Assembly (NCBI RefSeq): GCF_034424545.1
Contig: NZ_CP139971.1
Span: forward strand, 310,001 to 374,000
DNA length: 64,000 nt
From: Trinickia caryophylli
GTDB taxonomy: Bacteria; Pseudomonadota; Gammaproteobacteria; Burkholderiales; Burkholderiaceae
Direction: 5' to 3'
Both the position numbers and the translations under genes were made by a program. The notes beneath the pieces were generated by a model, which did not search any database, was not told where the DNA came from, and saw only the letters and a list, made by a program, of their open reading frames with translations. How positions within the stretch are numbered: position 1 is the stretch's first letter; each line of letters begins with the position of its first letter. Shown piece by piece: positions 1 through 7,742 of the stretch.

Positions 1-409
1 CCATCCGTCCCGCGAACGGCACGCGTGCGAATTGGTAGCGCGATACGATGGCCTGCAGTGTCCAGTCGGCGTCGAGACGCCATGTATAGCCGGCGTCGGC
101 CACGATCTTGGCCCCCGTCTGCGAGAAGGCTGAATTGCGTATCGACAACGCCGAGGCGCCAATGAAAAAACCGCCGCTCGGGTCGGGGTACCAGTTCGCG
201 CCCACGCCGACTGTCGGTGCCTTGTTGCTATCGACGAGCCCGCGCGTGACCGCGCCCGTGGCAGCGCTGAGTTCGAATTGCCACGCGTCGGACGCTACGG
301 CTGGCGACGGCAGCACGAAAGCGAGCCCGGCTAAAACAGCGATCATTCGTGCGCCTGCCGTCCCGGGCGGACGCGGCGCGAGCGGGCTCTTACGACACCT
401 CGACTTCAT
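1..409 (-). CDS. Outer-membrane/porin-like protein (TorF-like), 3' end cut by window
   Basis: The reverse-strand frame stays open from an ATG at 409 to the window edge, so about 136 residues are visible. After a basic N-terminus comes a hydrophobic signal segment (MIAVLAGLAFVLPSPAVA) with a plausible signal peptidase cut after AVA. Amphipathic stretches follow, rich in Gly, Tyr and Trp (GANWYPDPSGGFFIGASALS), as in outer-membrane beta strands. The pattern resembles the TorF/Gcw_chp putative porin family, but only by eye. An internal ATG at 346 would give a shorter and more typical signal peptide. The C-terminus is missing, so the family call is tentative. Confidence 0.5.
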   Translation of the reverse strand, partial: MKSRCRKSPLAPRPPGTAGARMIAVLAGLAFVLPSPAVASDAWQFELSAATGAVTRGLVDSNKAPTVGVGANWYPDPSGGFFIGASALSIRNSAFSQTGAKIVADAGYTWRLDADWTLQAIVSRYQFARVPFAGRM

Positions 410-708
410 ATGAACGACAACTTGACCCGTGGGGGCGGAACATGGGGCCGGAGCGTTCCCGGCTGCGTGCGTCCCAAGGGGGCAGGACGATGCGTCTGCG
501 CACTGCAATCCGCAAACGCATCCTAAAGCAGAACGAAAAAAATCTCGACCCAGGGTCGCTTTGTCGCAACATTTGGGACGCACGGCGACACTCATGGAGG
601 TGCGCTATCGTGGGCATCGGCTTTTCCGATGGCGGGGCGTACCGCATAGGCAGCACGCGATGGCAAAATTCGCACGTCGACGCCGTGTCGGTTGTGCGCG
701 AGTTGAGG
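410..708. other. Intergenic region between divergent genes
   Basis: About 300 bases separate the divergently transcribed porin-like gene and the S8 protease gene. The frame of the protease is open upstream, but the upstream codons read as non-protein-like and contain no good ribosome site. I see no RNA gene, PIP box or sigma54 site here; promoters for both genes presumably lie within it. Confidence 0.5.
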
Positions 709-2067
709 ATGACGCCGATGAACCTGAATGCAGCACCATATGCGCGATATGCACGATATGCGCAATGTACGCGATATGCGTTATCGCTCTGGCCGGCGTG
801 GCTGGGCGCGTTTGCGGTGCTCCTGCTTGCCGGCTGCGGCAGCTCCGCCCTCATCCCGCCTTCGGCGAACGATGCCGATCCCGCGGTGGTTGCCCGGATG
901 TATACAGCCGTCGACAGGATGGTCGTGATTGCGGTGGACAACCCTTCGGAATCGGTACCGGTGATGGCCGGCACGACGGCGGGCGGCTATAGCAGCCCGC
1001 CGGGTTATGTGGCCTACGGCAGTGCGCGTGCCACCATGGCCACGCTGGCGAAGGACTACCGCTTGCAGGAGGTGACCGCGTGGCCGATCCTGCCGCTGCA
1101 TGTCCATTGCGCCGTGCTGGAGGCCGCCGATGCACGCGCGCGCGACGAAATTCTCGCGAAGCTCGCGCATGACCGGCGCGTGAGGCTGGCCGAGCCGCTG
1201 CAGTCGTTTCACACGTTGAGCACGACGCCCGGCTACGAAAGCAACTATCAGCCGCTCCAGCACGGCCTGCGCGACATCGATGCGCTTGCGGCACAGCGGG
1301 TGACGCGCGGCGACGGTGTGCGCGTAGCGGTGATCGACACCGGCATGGATACGACGCATCCGGGCCTGTCGGGCAAGATCGAACTCATGCGCGATTACGT
1401 CGAGCGCGACAAGACGCTTTTCAATCGCGACGTTCACGGCACGGCCGTCGCAGGTGTCATCGCCGCCAGCCCCACGGGCGGCCAGGGCGTGCTCGGCGTC
1501 GCGCCCGGTGCGAGGATTCTGGCGCTCAAAGCCTGCTGGCGCGTGCCCGGTACCGCAACCTCGGCCTGCAATTCGTTGACGCTGGCGGAGGCGCTTTCGG
1601 CCGCAATCGCCGCGCACGCGCAAGTGATCAATCTGAGTCTCACCGGGCCGCCGGATCCGCTGCTTGCCCAATTGACCGAATATGCGTTACTGCATGGCGC
1701 GGTCGTCGTCGGCGCAGTACCGCCGGACGGCGACCGCCGCGCTTTTCCGGTCGGCGTGCCGAACGTCATCGGTGCGGACTTGCCGGGCTCGAGCGTGAGC
1801 GGCGTGATCCAGGCTCCCGGGCGCGACGTGCTGACGCTCACGCCGGGCGGCCATTACGATTTTCTTTCCGGCTCGTCATTCTCGGCGGCCTACGTTTCAG
1901 GCATCGCCGCATTGCTGCTGTCCGTTGCCCCGCATCTCGACGCCACGCGCCTCTACACGGCGCTCAAGGGTAGCGTAAGCGGCCCCGGCCCGCAGCAGAC
2001 GGTCAACGCGTGCAACGCCCTGGCCGCCGTCGCGGGCGGGGTCTGCTCGGCCGTGGCGTCGCGGTAG
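709..2067 (+). CDS. S8 family (subtilisin-like) serine protease lipoprotein
   Basis: This predicted 452-residue exported lipoprotein has a hydrophobic segment ending in the lipobox LLAGC with Cys43. A propeptide-like region (about 70-180) precedes the peptidase S8 domain. The catalytic triad is visible: Asp210 in VAVIDTGMD, His243 in DVHGTAVAG and Ser390 in SGSSFSAAYVSG. The usual oxyanion-hole Asn (VaAAGN) appears replaced, since the aligned stretch reads VVVGAVPPDG, and the Pro after the catalytic Ser motif is Ala. The start could be ATG 709 or 718; an upstream extension lacks support. Five 9-bp repeats (738-782) encode a Tyr/Arg-rich stretch before the signal helix. The neighbouring zinc-finger protein shares a propeptide-like C-terminus, so the two probably work as a pair. 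Confidence 0.8.
   Translation: MTPMNLNAAPYARYARYAQCTRYALSLWPAWLGAFAVLLLAGCGSSALIPPSANDADPAVVARMYTAVDRMVVIAVDNPSESVPVMAGTTAGGYSSPPGYVAYGSARATMATLAKDYRLQEVTAWPILPLHVHCAVLEAADARARDEILAKLAHDRRVRLAEPLQSFHTLSTTPGYESNYQPLQHGLRDIDALAAQRVTRGDGVRVAVIDTGMDTTHPGLSGKIELMRDYVERDKTLFNRDVHGTAVAGVIAASPTGGQGVLGVAPGARILALKACWRVPGTATSACNSLTLAEALSAAIAAHAQVINLSLTGPPDPLLAQLTEYALLHGAVVVGAVPPDGDRRAFPVGVPNVIGADLPGSSVSGVIQAPGRDVLTLTPGGHYDFLSGSSFSAAYVSGIAALLLSVAPHLDATRLYTALKGSVSGPGPQQTVNACNALAAVAGGVCSAVASR
738..782 (+). repeat. Five 9-bp tandem units inside the protease gene
   Basis: Degenerate units of the form ATATGCRCG repeat five times in frame and encode a Tyr-Ala-Arg-type tripeptide repeat in front of the signal helix. 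Changes in copy number would alter protein length by three residues each without a frameshift. Confidence 0.7.
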
Positions 2068-2232
2068 CGCGCCAGGGGCGCGATTTCCCTACGGCAGATT
2101 CAGCCGTTTCGTCATTCGAACAACGCGCGGCTGGCCGCCGGGTCGCGCCCGCATCGCACGCGCGGCGCCCGCATGTGCGGCGCCGCGGTTCGCGACCGGC
2201 GCCGGCCGCTGTGAGAGGATCTCTACACGATT

Positions 2233-2919
2233 ATGAGGGGCATCGACGATGAGCGCGTGCATCTGCGCGTATGGGAATGTTTGCCGTGGATCGTCAACGG
2301 CCGTTCGTCGAAAAATGATGCGGAAGAAATGGCCCGGCACCTGCGTGAGTGCCGGCGCTGCCGGGCCGAACTGATCAACGAGCGCACGCTGTATAGGCGC
2401 CTGAGATCGGGCAGGCATTGCGGGCCTGAGATGGAATCGGGGCTCGCGAATCTGCGGCGGCGCATCGACGAGGTCGAGCATGAGGCAAGGGCCGTGTCCG
2501 CCGTATTGGCCGTATCGGCCGTATCGGCCGTGCCGGCCCGCAGTGGACCGGCGATGAGATTTGCCTGTGTGCTGGCTGCCATCGTCGTGCTTCAGGCCGG
2601 TGCGCTCGTGGCGATGGGGGTACGGCCGGAAAGCGATCGCACGAGCCCGGCATACCGCACGCTGTTTCGGATACGTCCCGCCGCCGCGGGATCGCGACAG
2701 ATGCCGCGGGCAACGATCAGGCTTGTCGTCGATGACGGCATGGCAGCCGGCCGGTTGCAGGCGCTGCTTGCATCGCTGAAGCTGCAGATCGTCGGTGGCC
2801 CGGGCGAAAGCGGCATCTACTCGCTCGCGCCGCTCGGGGCGAGCGGCGACGTCGATCGAACAATCGAAGTGTTGCGTGCCGCGCCGGGCGTGCGCTTTGC
2901 CGAACCCGCCTCCGATTGA
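2233..2919 (+). CDS. Zinc-finger (zf-HC2, anti-sigma-like) transmembrane protein
   Basis: This 228-residue protein has an N-terminal H-x3-C-x2-C motif (HLRECRRC, about residues 36-43), as in zf-HC2/ZAS anti-sigma domains. One transmembrane helix follows (FACVLAAIVVLQAGALVAMG). The C-terminal periplasmic part has the alternating pattern of protease propeptides (ATIRLVVDD ... GIYSLAPLG ... APGVRFAEP). The family architecture suggests a membrane sensor, or a partner of the upstream S8 protease. No sigma factor gene lies next to it, so an anti-sigma function is only an analogy. The linker before the membrane helix is built from five 9-bp repeats (AVSAVLAVSAVSAVPA). Confidence 0.6.
   Translation: MRGIDDERVHLRVWECLPWIVNGRSSKNDAEEMARHLRECRRCRAELINERTLYRRLRSGRHCGPEMESGLANLRRRIDEVEHEARAVSAVLAVSAVSAVPARSGPAMRFACVLAAIVVLQAGALVAMGVRPESDRTSPAYRTLFRIRPAAAGSRQMPRATIRLVVDDGMAAGRLQALLASLKLQIVGGPGESGIYSLAPLGASGDVDRTIEVLRAAPGVRFAEPASD
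2491..2535 (+). repeat. Five 9-bp tandem units (GCCGTRYYS)
   Basis: Five consecutive 9-bp units encode Ala-Val-x tripeptides in the linker between zinc finger and membrane helix. The repeat keeps the reading frame. Confidence 0.75.
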
Positions 2920-2966
2920 ACCACTGCAGGCAACGCACAGCGACCAGAGCCCCGGTTCCGGGATGA

Positions 2967-2996
2967 CCGCTCGACGCCGCACGCGGCGCCGAGCGG
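2967..2996. terminator. Hairpin between convergent genes
   Basis: Two 14-base arms (CCGCTCGACGCCGC and GCGGCGCCGAGCGG) pair with one mismatch around a 2-base loop. It sits between the stop of the zinc-finger gene and the stop of the convergent translocator gene. There is no U-tract, so termination is inferred only from position and stability. Confidence 0.45.
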
Positions 2997-3012
2997 AGCG
3001 GGAAGTGCGGCG

Positions 3013-4848
3013 TCAAGCCGCCAGAGAGGTATTGGCGTACGGGTTCGAGCGGTTGTCCTGAGGCGCGTTGGCCATATACGCATCGATCTGCGCCGAGGTC
3101 GATGCGAACGTGGAGTCGTCCCCTCGCAGCATGGCCAACTGCTGGTTGTACTGCTCCTGCAGCGGGCCCATCTCGATGCGGGTCTTCAGGTTGCCGAGAT
3201 AGTTCTCGGTATAGTCTTTCGCAACCGATACCGGAATATCGATGGCCTGATTCGCGGCCTTTTCGAGCACCTTCTTCGTCAGACCTTCCTTCATCGCGAG
3301 CTTGGCTTCAGGGCCGGCCATATCGCCCACGGCCTGGGCGGCCAGGCTCAGACCCGCTTCTTCCAGCGCCTGTTTGACGTTGCCGCCGCTGATCGCGGCA
3401 TGCAGAACGTTCATCGCTTGCGATTCGCTTTCGATCGCCATCGATGCGGCGTCGGCCACTTCCCCGATCGCGGGGATGAAGCTCAGGGCGCTCAACGCGG
3501 TGGCTTCCCAGTCGAGCACCTTCGAGCCGATCTTGAGCGCATCGTCGAGCGCATGTTGCAGGAACCCACCGTTGTGCTTCGGCGTCTTGATGTCGGGCTG
3601 ATCGGCCGTACCCATCATCATGTCGACGACGGCGCTCTTTTCAGCGTCCGTTTTCGGCTCGTGCGTCTGCGGCTTTTGCACGTCCTTGTTCGCCGGGGTC
3701 ATGTTGTCCAGGAAGTGCTGGAAGTCCTTGCCGCTGATGTTGCCCGAGTCGACGGTATGACCGCCGCCAAAGCTGAAGAAGCCGTGATGCGTTTTGTAAC
3801 CGGTGATCGAATTGTTCAGCATGCCGAACAGAACGGGATCGTTGAGCAACTGCTTGGCCGCGTCGCGCACGCCCTTGTCGAGGTGTTTATCGTTGACCAT
3901 GCTCGAGAGCTTGTCGCGCGTGAGATCGCCGCTGCCGAAGAAGGCATTCTGATTGGCTTTCATCGTATCGAGCGTCTTCGTCTCTCTCTGTGTCAGGTGC
4001 ATCGACGATGCCGCGGCCTCCTCGATATCCGATCTGCTCATGCGGCCGTCGCCCGACAACTTGTTCCAGGCATCCTGATGGTCGCGGAAGTACTGGGCGG
4101 CCGCAATGACCTGCGGCGGCGTTTTACCCGTCTTCGCATCGCCGTCGACGATTTGCTTGAGCTGGTCCTGATCGATCTTCTTGGGCAGGTTTTCCGAGTA
4201 TTTGTACAGTTCGCGCAGGGCATCGCTCTCTGTCATCACCTGCGGTTTGCCGTTGCTCGAGCCATCCGAAGGGATGTAGTTGTTCACATAGCTTTTCGCC
4301 TGCTGCTCGTTGAACTGAGCCACTTGCGGATGATTCTCCGAGAACTTCTCGAGGTCCTTGGCCTTGATCTTGCCGCCGCAGCGACCGTCGCCTTGTGACC
4401 CGATCGCGATCGCGAGCTGCGGATCCTGCTGCAGCCCTTGCAGGGCGGCCTTCAGATCGGGCGGCGTGGACGGGTCGTTGATCTTCGCGTCGAGGTTGTC
4501 GATCTCGAGCGGGCATTGATCCTTGTGGCGATCGAGCACGGAGACGATCTGCAGTTGCTGATCGGTCAGCGTGCCGCCGTTCCAGGTGACTGTCGATTGC
4601 TGTTGTTGCGGGGTGGACGCGTCCTGTGCCGCGGACGACTGTTGGTCGTTCTGGCTATGCGTGATGGTCGAGTCCGGGTCCGAATCGTTGCCCACGAGCG
4701 AACTGAGGGACGACGAAAACATTGAATCGATCTGCGCGTTGATGCGCGCGCTCGTGTCGTCGACCGGCTGCTGAGTGCCGCCAGTGTCCGTTGGGACGGG
4801 GCTGGTCGAGAACGTACTGCTCGACGGTGTAACGGTGTTGAGCGACAT
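3013..4848 (-). CDS. hrpF: HrpF/NolX-type type III secretion translocator
   Basis: The 611-residue protein has no signal peptide and a Ser/Thr/Pro-rich N-terminus (MSLNTVTPSSSTFSTSPVPT), typical of T3SS substrates. It contains acidic helical repeats resembling EF-hand loops (GDGRCGGKIKAKDLEKF; GDGRMSRSDIEEA). A hydrophobic helical stretch (ALSALSFIPAIGEVADAAS) near residue 455 is the likely membrane-inserting part. Length and layout match the NolX/HrpF/PopF family, which forms the pore-associated translocon in the plant cell membrane. The start at 4848 fits an AGGGTG ribosome site; the frame is open further upstream but crosses the promoter. Expression is predicted from the PIP box at 5015-5039. 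No other hrp structural gene is in the window. Confidence 0.82.
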   Translation of the reverse strand: MSLNTVTPSSSTFSTSPVPTDTGGTQQPVDDTSARINAQIDSMFSSSLSSLVGNDSDPDSTITHSQNDQQSSAAQDASTPQQQQSTVTWNGGTLTDQQLQIVSVLDRHKDQCPLEIDNLDAKINDPSTPPDLKAALQGLQQDPQLAIAIGSQGDGRCGGKIKAKDLEKFSENHPQVAQFNEQQAKSYVNNYIPSDGSSNGKPQVMTESDALRELYKYSENLPKKIDQDQLKQIVDGDAKTGKTPPQVIAAAQYFRDHQDAWNKLSGDGRMSRSDIEEAAASSMHLTQRETKTLDTMKANQNAFFGSGDLTRDKLSSMVNDKHLDKGVRDAAKQLLNDPVLFGMLNNSITGYKTHHGFFSFGGGHTVDSGNISGKDFQHFLDNMTPANKDVQKPQTHEPKTDAEKSAVVDMMMGTADQPDIKTPKHNGGFLQHALDDALKIGSKVLDWEATALSALSFIPAIGEVADAASMAIESESQAMNVLHAAISGGNVKQALEEAGLSLAAQAVGDMAGPEAKLAMKEGLTKKVLEKAANQAIDIPVSVAKDYTENYLGNLKTRIEMGPLQEQYNQQLAMLRGDDSTFASTSAQIDAYMANAPQDNRSNPYANTSLAA

Positions 4849-4976
4849 GATATGCACCCTAGGGTTGGAGTTACGGATAGCTGCAAAACATCGGTTCCGA
4901 GCAGGTGGGCACGCGCAGGCACGGCCTCGGCCTTGCGGCCGCGCCGAGTCAAGGCGAGAGCGCCCGCCTGGATGCC

Positions 4977-5039
4977 AGCCTAGAGGGTGCGGCTTTCGTT
5001 CGTGCCAAGGGGCGGCGAAAGTTGGGTGGTGGCAGCGAA
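4977..5039 (-). promoter_or_regulatory. PIP-box/hrpII-box promoter of the translocator gene
   Basis: Reading the minus strand, TTCGC (5039-5035), 15 bases, TTCGC (5019-5015), 32 bases, then TAGGCT (4982-4977). This matches TTCGC-N15-TTCGC-N30-32-YANNNT, the plant-inducible-promoter box bound by HrpX/HrpB AraC-type activators. The -10 lies about 130 bases before the start codon. Confidence 0.88.
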
Positions 5040-5080
5040 ATCTCAGGAGTGGTATGCACGTGTTTGCCGATACCTGACAT

Positions 5081-5118
5081 GGGGTGGATCTCACCCGGTA
5101 CTGGGTGAAATCCACCCC
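5081..5118. promoter_or_regulatory. 38-base near-perfect inverted repeat
   Basis: Arms GGGGTGGATCTCACCC and GGGTGAAATCCACCCC pair over 16 bases with one mismatch around a 6-base spacer. It lies about 40 bases upstream of the hrp box and 156 bases before the divergent small gene. It could be an operator or an RNA hairpin. There is no T-run, so a terminator is less likely. Confidence 0.5.
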
Positions 5119-5273
5119 AGTTTCGCCCGGCGGTGTGGCCGTCATCCCGCCGCTGCTGCGGTCGAAGGCCCGGTTGCCCCGAGGCTGTGGGCACGACCGA
5201 TTTCCTGGCTTGCACTGGCTCGATACTTGCGTCGCGTGCGTGCTCTGCCTGCCGATAGCCATGGAGATGCGAA

Positions 5274-5543
5274 ATGAAAGGTGACCCCAGCAAGAAGAGA
5301 AAGGCATCGGCCGGCGCCAGCGGACCCGGCTCGCCCGGGGCGGCGAGTAGCAGCAGTAGTAGCAGCAGTAGCCGTGGAAAAGGTAGCGAGCCCAAGGCGA
5401 AGCGGGCTTTTAGACTGCCTGCGCTGACACTCGATCCCGGCTTTACGCGCCAGCCCATCGCCGAAATCGGCAGGGGCATCGCGCCCACGTCGAAACATGG
5501 CTCGGAGTTCGTGGACGCGATCGAAAATCGACAGCCTCGGTGA
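5274..5543 (+). CDS. Small Ser-rich basic protein, function unknown
   Basis: An 89-residue reading frame with a GGAG ribosome site 7 bases before ATG. It begins with a Lys-rich stretch (MKGDPSKKRKASAG), then Gly/Ser/Pro and a poly-Ser tract encoded by an AGC/AGT microsatellite (about 5349-5376), then a basic C-terminal half. It looks intrinsically disordered. Position next to the hrp-regulated translocator and an N-terminus poor in acidic residues would fit a secreted substrate, but no PIP box precedes it. It may also be non-coding. Confidence 0.35.
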   Translation: MKGDPSKKRKASAGASGPGSPGAASSSSSSSSSRGKGSEPKAKRAFRLPALTLDPGFTRQPIAEIGRGIAPTSKHGSEFVDAIENRQPR

Positions 5544-6004
5544 CGACCGTGCAGCGCAAACCGACTCGCCATGGCATCAAGGACGACTGATTCATCTCGG
5601 CACCGCGCACGCCTCGGGAGAAAGTCGTTCGCGCCCACAATTTCCGCTAAAGTTTCCGCGTGGATGTCCGTTAACCGCCCCCGTGCTTTCGTAGTGAACA
5701 TGATTACGGTCTTATTCGAAATTTGTTTGCAACAACTTTCTCGCATAGCGTTTGTTTTGCGATGCGCAAATGGAGGGAGCGGGATCGCGCGATTTTTTCG
5801 CGGAAAGTACTTCAAAGTTCGTACGTTTACCTCTACGATTCCATACGCGCCGGCTGACCGAAATTCTCGAAACACTTGCCCGCGCAGGAGACCAACAGGC
5901 GGTAATGCCCGTGCAACTACACTGCACGCTGCCGCATTGTCGCGTCGCTCAAAAGAACAGCCGGATTCCTGCATCCGGCTACGAGGGCCAGTTCGGGAGT
6001 GCGC
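5544..6004. other. Intergenic region before the sigma54 activator
   Basis: About 460 bases with lower GC than the flanks around 5695-5870 and no convincing gene. A PIP-like pair of TTCG motifs occurs at 5797-5821, but its spacing is one base too long. The promoter of the activator gene probably lies here. Confidence 0.45.
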
Positions 6005-6988
6005 ATGGATCCGTTCGTCCACCTGAATCTTCTCGGCTCGTCTACCGCCATGAAAGCGGTAAGGCGGCAAATCGAGAAGATCGCAACTGTCGACGTGCCT
6101 GTAATGGTGCTCGGCGAAACAGGCACCGGAAAGGAATTGGCGGTGCGTGCCGTTCATTACCTGAGCGAGCGGCGGCAAGCGCCATTCGTTCCCGTCAATT
6201 GCGGCGCATTGCCCGAAACGCTCGTGGAAAGCGAATTGTTCGGCCACGAAAGAGGTGCCTTTACCGATGCTAAGCTCGAAAGCCGCGGGCTGATCGGCGA
6301 GGCCGAGGGCGGCACGCTTTTTCTGGACGAGGTCGATGCGCTCGGGCTGCGGGCGCAGGCGGCATTGCTGCGCTTCCTGCAAGACGGCACTTATCGTCGC
6401 GTCGGCGGCGCCAAAACCCGGTGCGCCAATGTGCGTATCGTCGTCGCGACGAATGCCAACCTCGCCGAGCTCGTGGAGGCGAGACAATTCAGGCGGGATC
6501 TGCTATACCGGCTGGATGTGGTCACACTACGCATTCCCCCGTTGCGCGAGCGCGGAGACGACGTCGTCGAACTCGCCCTGGCGTTCGTCGAGCGGTTGCG
6601 CGTACGTTACGCGCGGGCCGAGATGCGGTTGCCTCAGGAATCCATCGCACACCTGCGCAGCCACCGCTGGCCCGGCAACGTGCGCGAACTCGAGAATGCC
6701 GTACACCGTGCTTTCGTACTGGCGGAGGACGACTTCGTGCGGCTCGGTCTGCCGAAAGACGATCTCGCGGGCTTGGCCAGAGCGGGGGGCGAAGACGAGT
6801 CGAGGCCGCGCAGTTTCAAGCACGAAAAAGCGGCGGCCATCGCCAGCTTCGAAGCGGACTACATCCGGCGGCTGCTCGCCGAGTCGAACGGCAATCTTTC
6901 ACAAGCGGCACGTCTGGCTGGCGAAGAGCGCAGCGCGTTCGGCAAGCTCGTGCGCAAGCATGGTCTTGCGCGCGATCGCACAACCTGA
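6005..6988 (+). CDS. Sigma54-dependent transcriptional activator without receiver domain
   Basis: The 327-residue protein consists of an AAA+ sigma54-interaction domain and a Fis-type helix-turn-helix. Visible are Walker A GETGTGKE, the sigma54-contact loop as GAFTDA (usual GAFTGA), Walker B GGTLFLDEVD, an Arg-finger region (FRRDLLYRLDV), the sensor II motif WPGNVRELENAV and the C-terminal helix-turn-helix (NLSQAARLAGEERSAFGKLV). There is no N-terminal sensory domain, so control of its activity must come from another protein or from its amount. ATG 6005 is preferred over GTG 5999 because GGAG lies five bases upstream. The sigma54 promoter of the T6SS operon lies 650 bases downstream, making this the likely T6SS activator (VasH-like role). 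Control of hrp genes is an alternative. Confidence 0.85.
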   Translation: MDPFVHLNLLGSSTAMKAVRRQIEKIATVDVPVMVLGETGTGKELAVRAVHYLSERRQAPFVPVNCGALPETLVESELFGHERGAFTDAKLESRGLIGEAEGGTLFLDEVDALGLRAQAALLRFLQDGTYRRVGGAKTRCANVRIVVATNANLAELVEARQFRRDLLYRLDVVTLRIPPLRERGDDVVELALAFVERLRVRYARAEMRLPQESIAHLRSHRWPGNVRELENAVHRAFVLAEDDFVRLGLPKDDLAGLARAGGEDESRPRSFKHEKAAAIASFEADYIRRLLAESNGNLSQAARLAGEERSAFGKLVRKHGLARDRTT

Positions 6989-7044
6989 CCGGCATTCACG
7001 TTTAGTTCGGGTGCCACGCCGCATCGTTGCGATGGAATCGCCCT

Positions 7045-7293
7045 ATGGATGACCAACGGGTTGCGAGCATCGCCGCTCGCATTGCGTCGTACCTCGAGCG
7101 CAACCGCCGCGCCGCCGATACGATCGACGGCATCATGCACTTCTGGGTCGGCGTCGACCTCACGCTCGGCTCGCGAGAATTGACGCAGGCCGCGCTCGAG
7201 CGCCTGCGCGACGAGGGGCGTATTGCGCGCGTCGCCATCGGCGGGCGCGAGCTTTGGCGTGCGGTCCCCACCAACGATCCCGACGGCGAGTAG
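7045..7293 (+). CDS. Small winged-helix-like protein, function unknown
   Basis: An 82-residue protein starting MDDQRV, with a pattern reminiscent of a winged helix. Helices come first (IAARIASYLERN), then LTQAALERLRDEGRIARVAIGGRELWR, which resembles a recognition helix followed by a beta wing. It lies 56 bases after the sigma54 activator on the same strand and is probably cotranscribed with it. It may modulate the activator or bind DNA, but this is inference. A TTG at 7027 is an alternative start. Confidence 0.55.
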   Translation: MDDQRVASIAARIASYLERNRRAADTIDGIMHFWVGVDLTLGSRELTQAALERLRDEGRIARVAIGGRELWRAVPTNDPDGE

Positions 7294-7644
7294 CGCGTCG
7301 CCGTTGTCTTTCCGAAGCGGCACTGCGTTGACGCGCGCCGGCAACGCAGCCGGATGAATCTGCACACGCGGGTTGCCGCTCCTTCGCTTCCTCTCTTGCT
7401 TTTCTGATCGTCCTCCGCCTCGGCTTCCCCGATCCGTATCACGCCCGGTCCACCCAACGTTGGGTCGCGACGCACCCATGACCCTGCGGGCGCAGCATGG
7501 GCCGCGCGCTCGTGCTTTGCGCCGTTCGAATGTGTCTTGCGCCGTTGGGCGCAGGGTGATTCGGCACCCAACCGGCAGCCTCCCGCGCATGCATGTAGTC
7601 GCGCGCAGCGTTGACCCGCCTGCGTCTCGGGCGGCGCGTCGAAC
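7294..7644. other. Intergenic region upstream of the T6SS operon
   Basis: About 350 bases with no convincing gene; short frames on both strands look like chance openings. It would hold the upstream sites for the sigma54 activator, but I could not recognise a clear palindromic enhancer. Confidence 0.4.
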
Positions 7645-7661
7645 TGGCACGGACCTTGTAT
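7645..7661 (+). promoter_or_regulatory. Sigma54 promoter of the T6SS operon
   Basis: TGGCACG, four bases, then TTGTAT. The conserved GG (7646-7647) and G (7658) have the required 10-base spacing of the -24/-12 elements; only the final C of TTGC is T. The first T6SS start codon is at 7743, giving a leader of about 70 bases. A sigma54 activator gene ends about 650 bases upstream. Confidence 0.78.
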
Positions 7662-7742
7662 AACGACGGCGCGAGGAGAGATGCGGTCGGGCCGTACGCG
7701 ATTCGTCTTTTCCATTTCATCCGATCGAAGCGAGGCGAACAC

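Noticed and set aside
349..708. Upstream extension of the S8 protease frame
   Set aside because: Arg/Trp/Cys-rich, not protein-like, no ribosome site, and it would place the lipobox about 160 residues in.
5797..5821. TTCGC and TTCGT pair upstream of the sigma54 activator, resembling a PIP box
   Set aside because: The TTCG elements are 21 bases apart start to start instead of 20, so the spacing does not fit.
4949..6487. Long minus-strand frame across the sigma54 activator region
   Set aside because: It runs antisense to a gene with clear AAA+ motifs; high GC opens such frames by chance.
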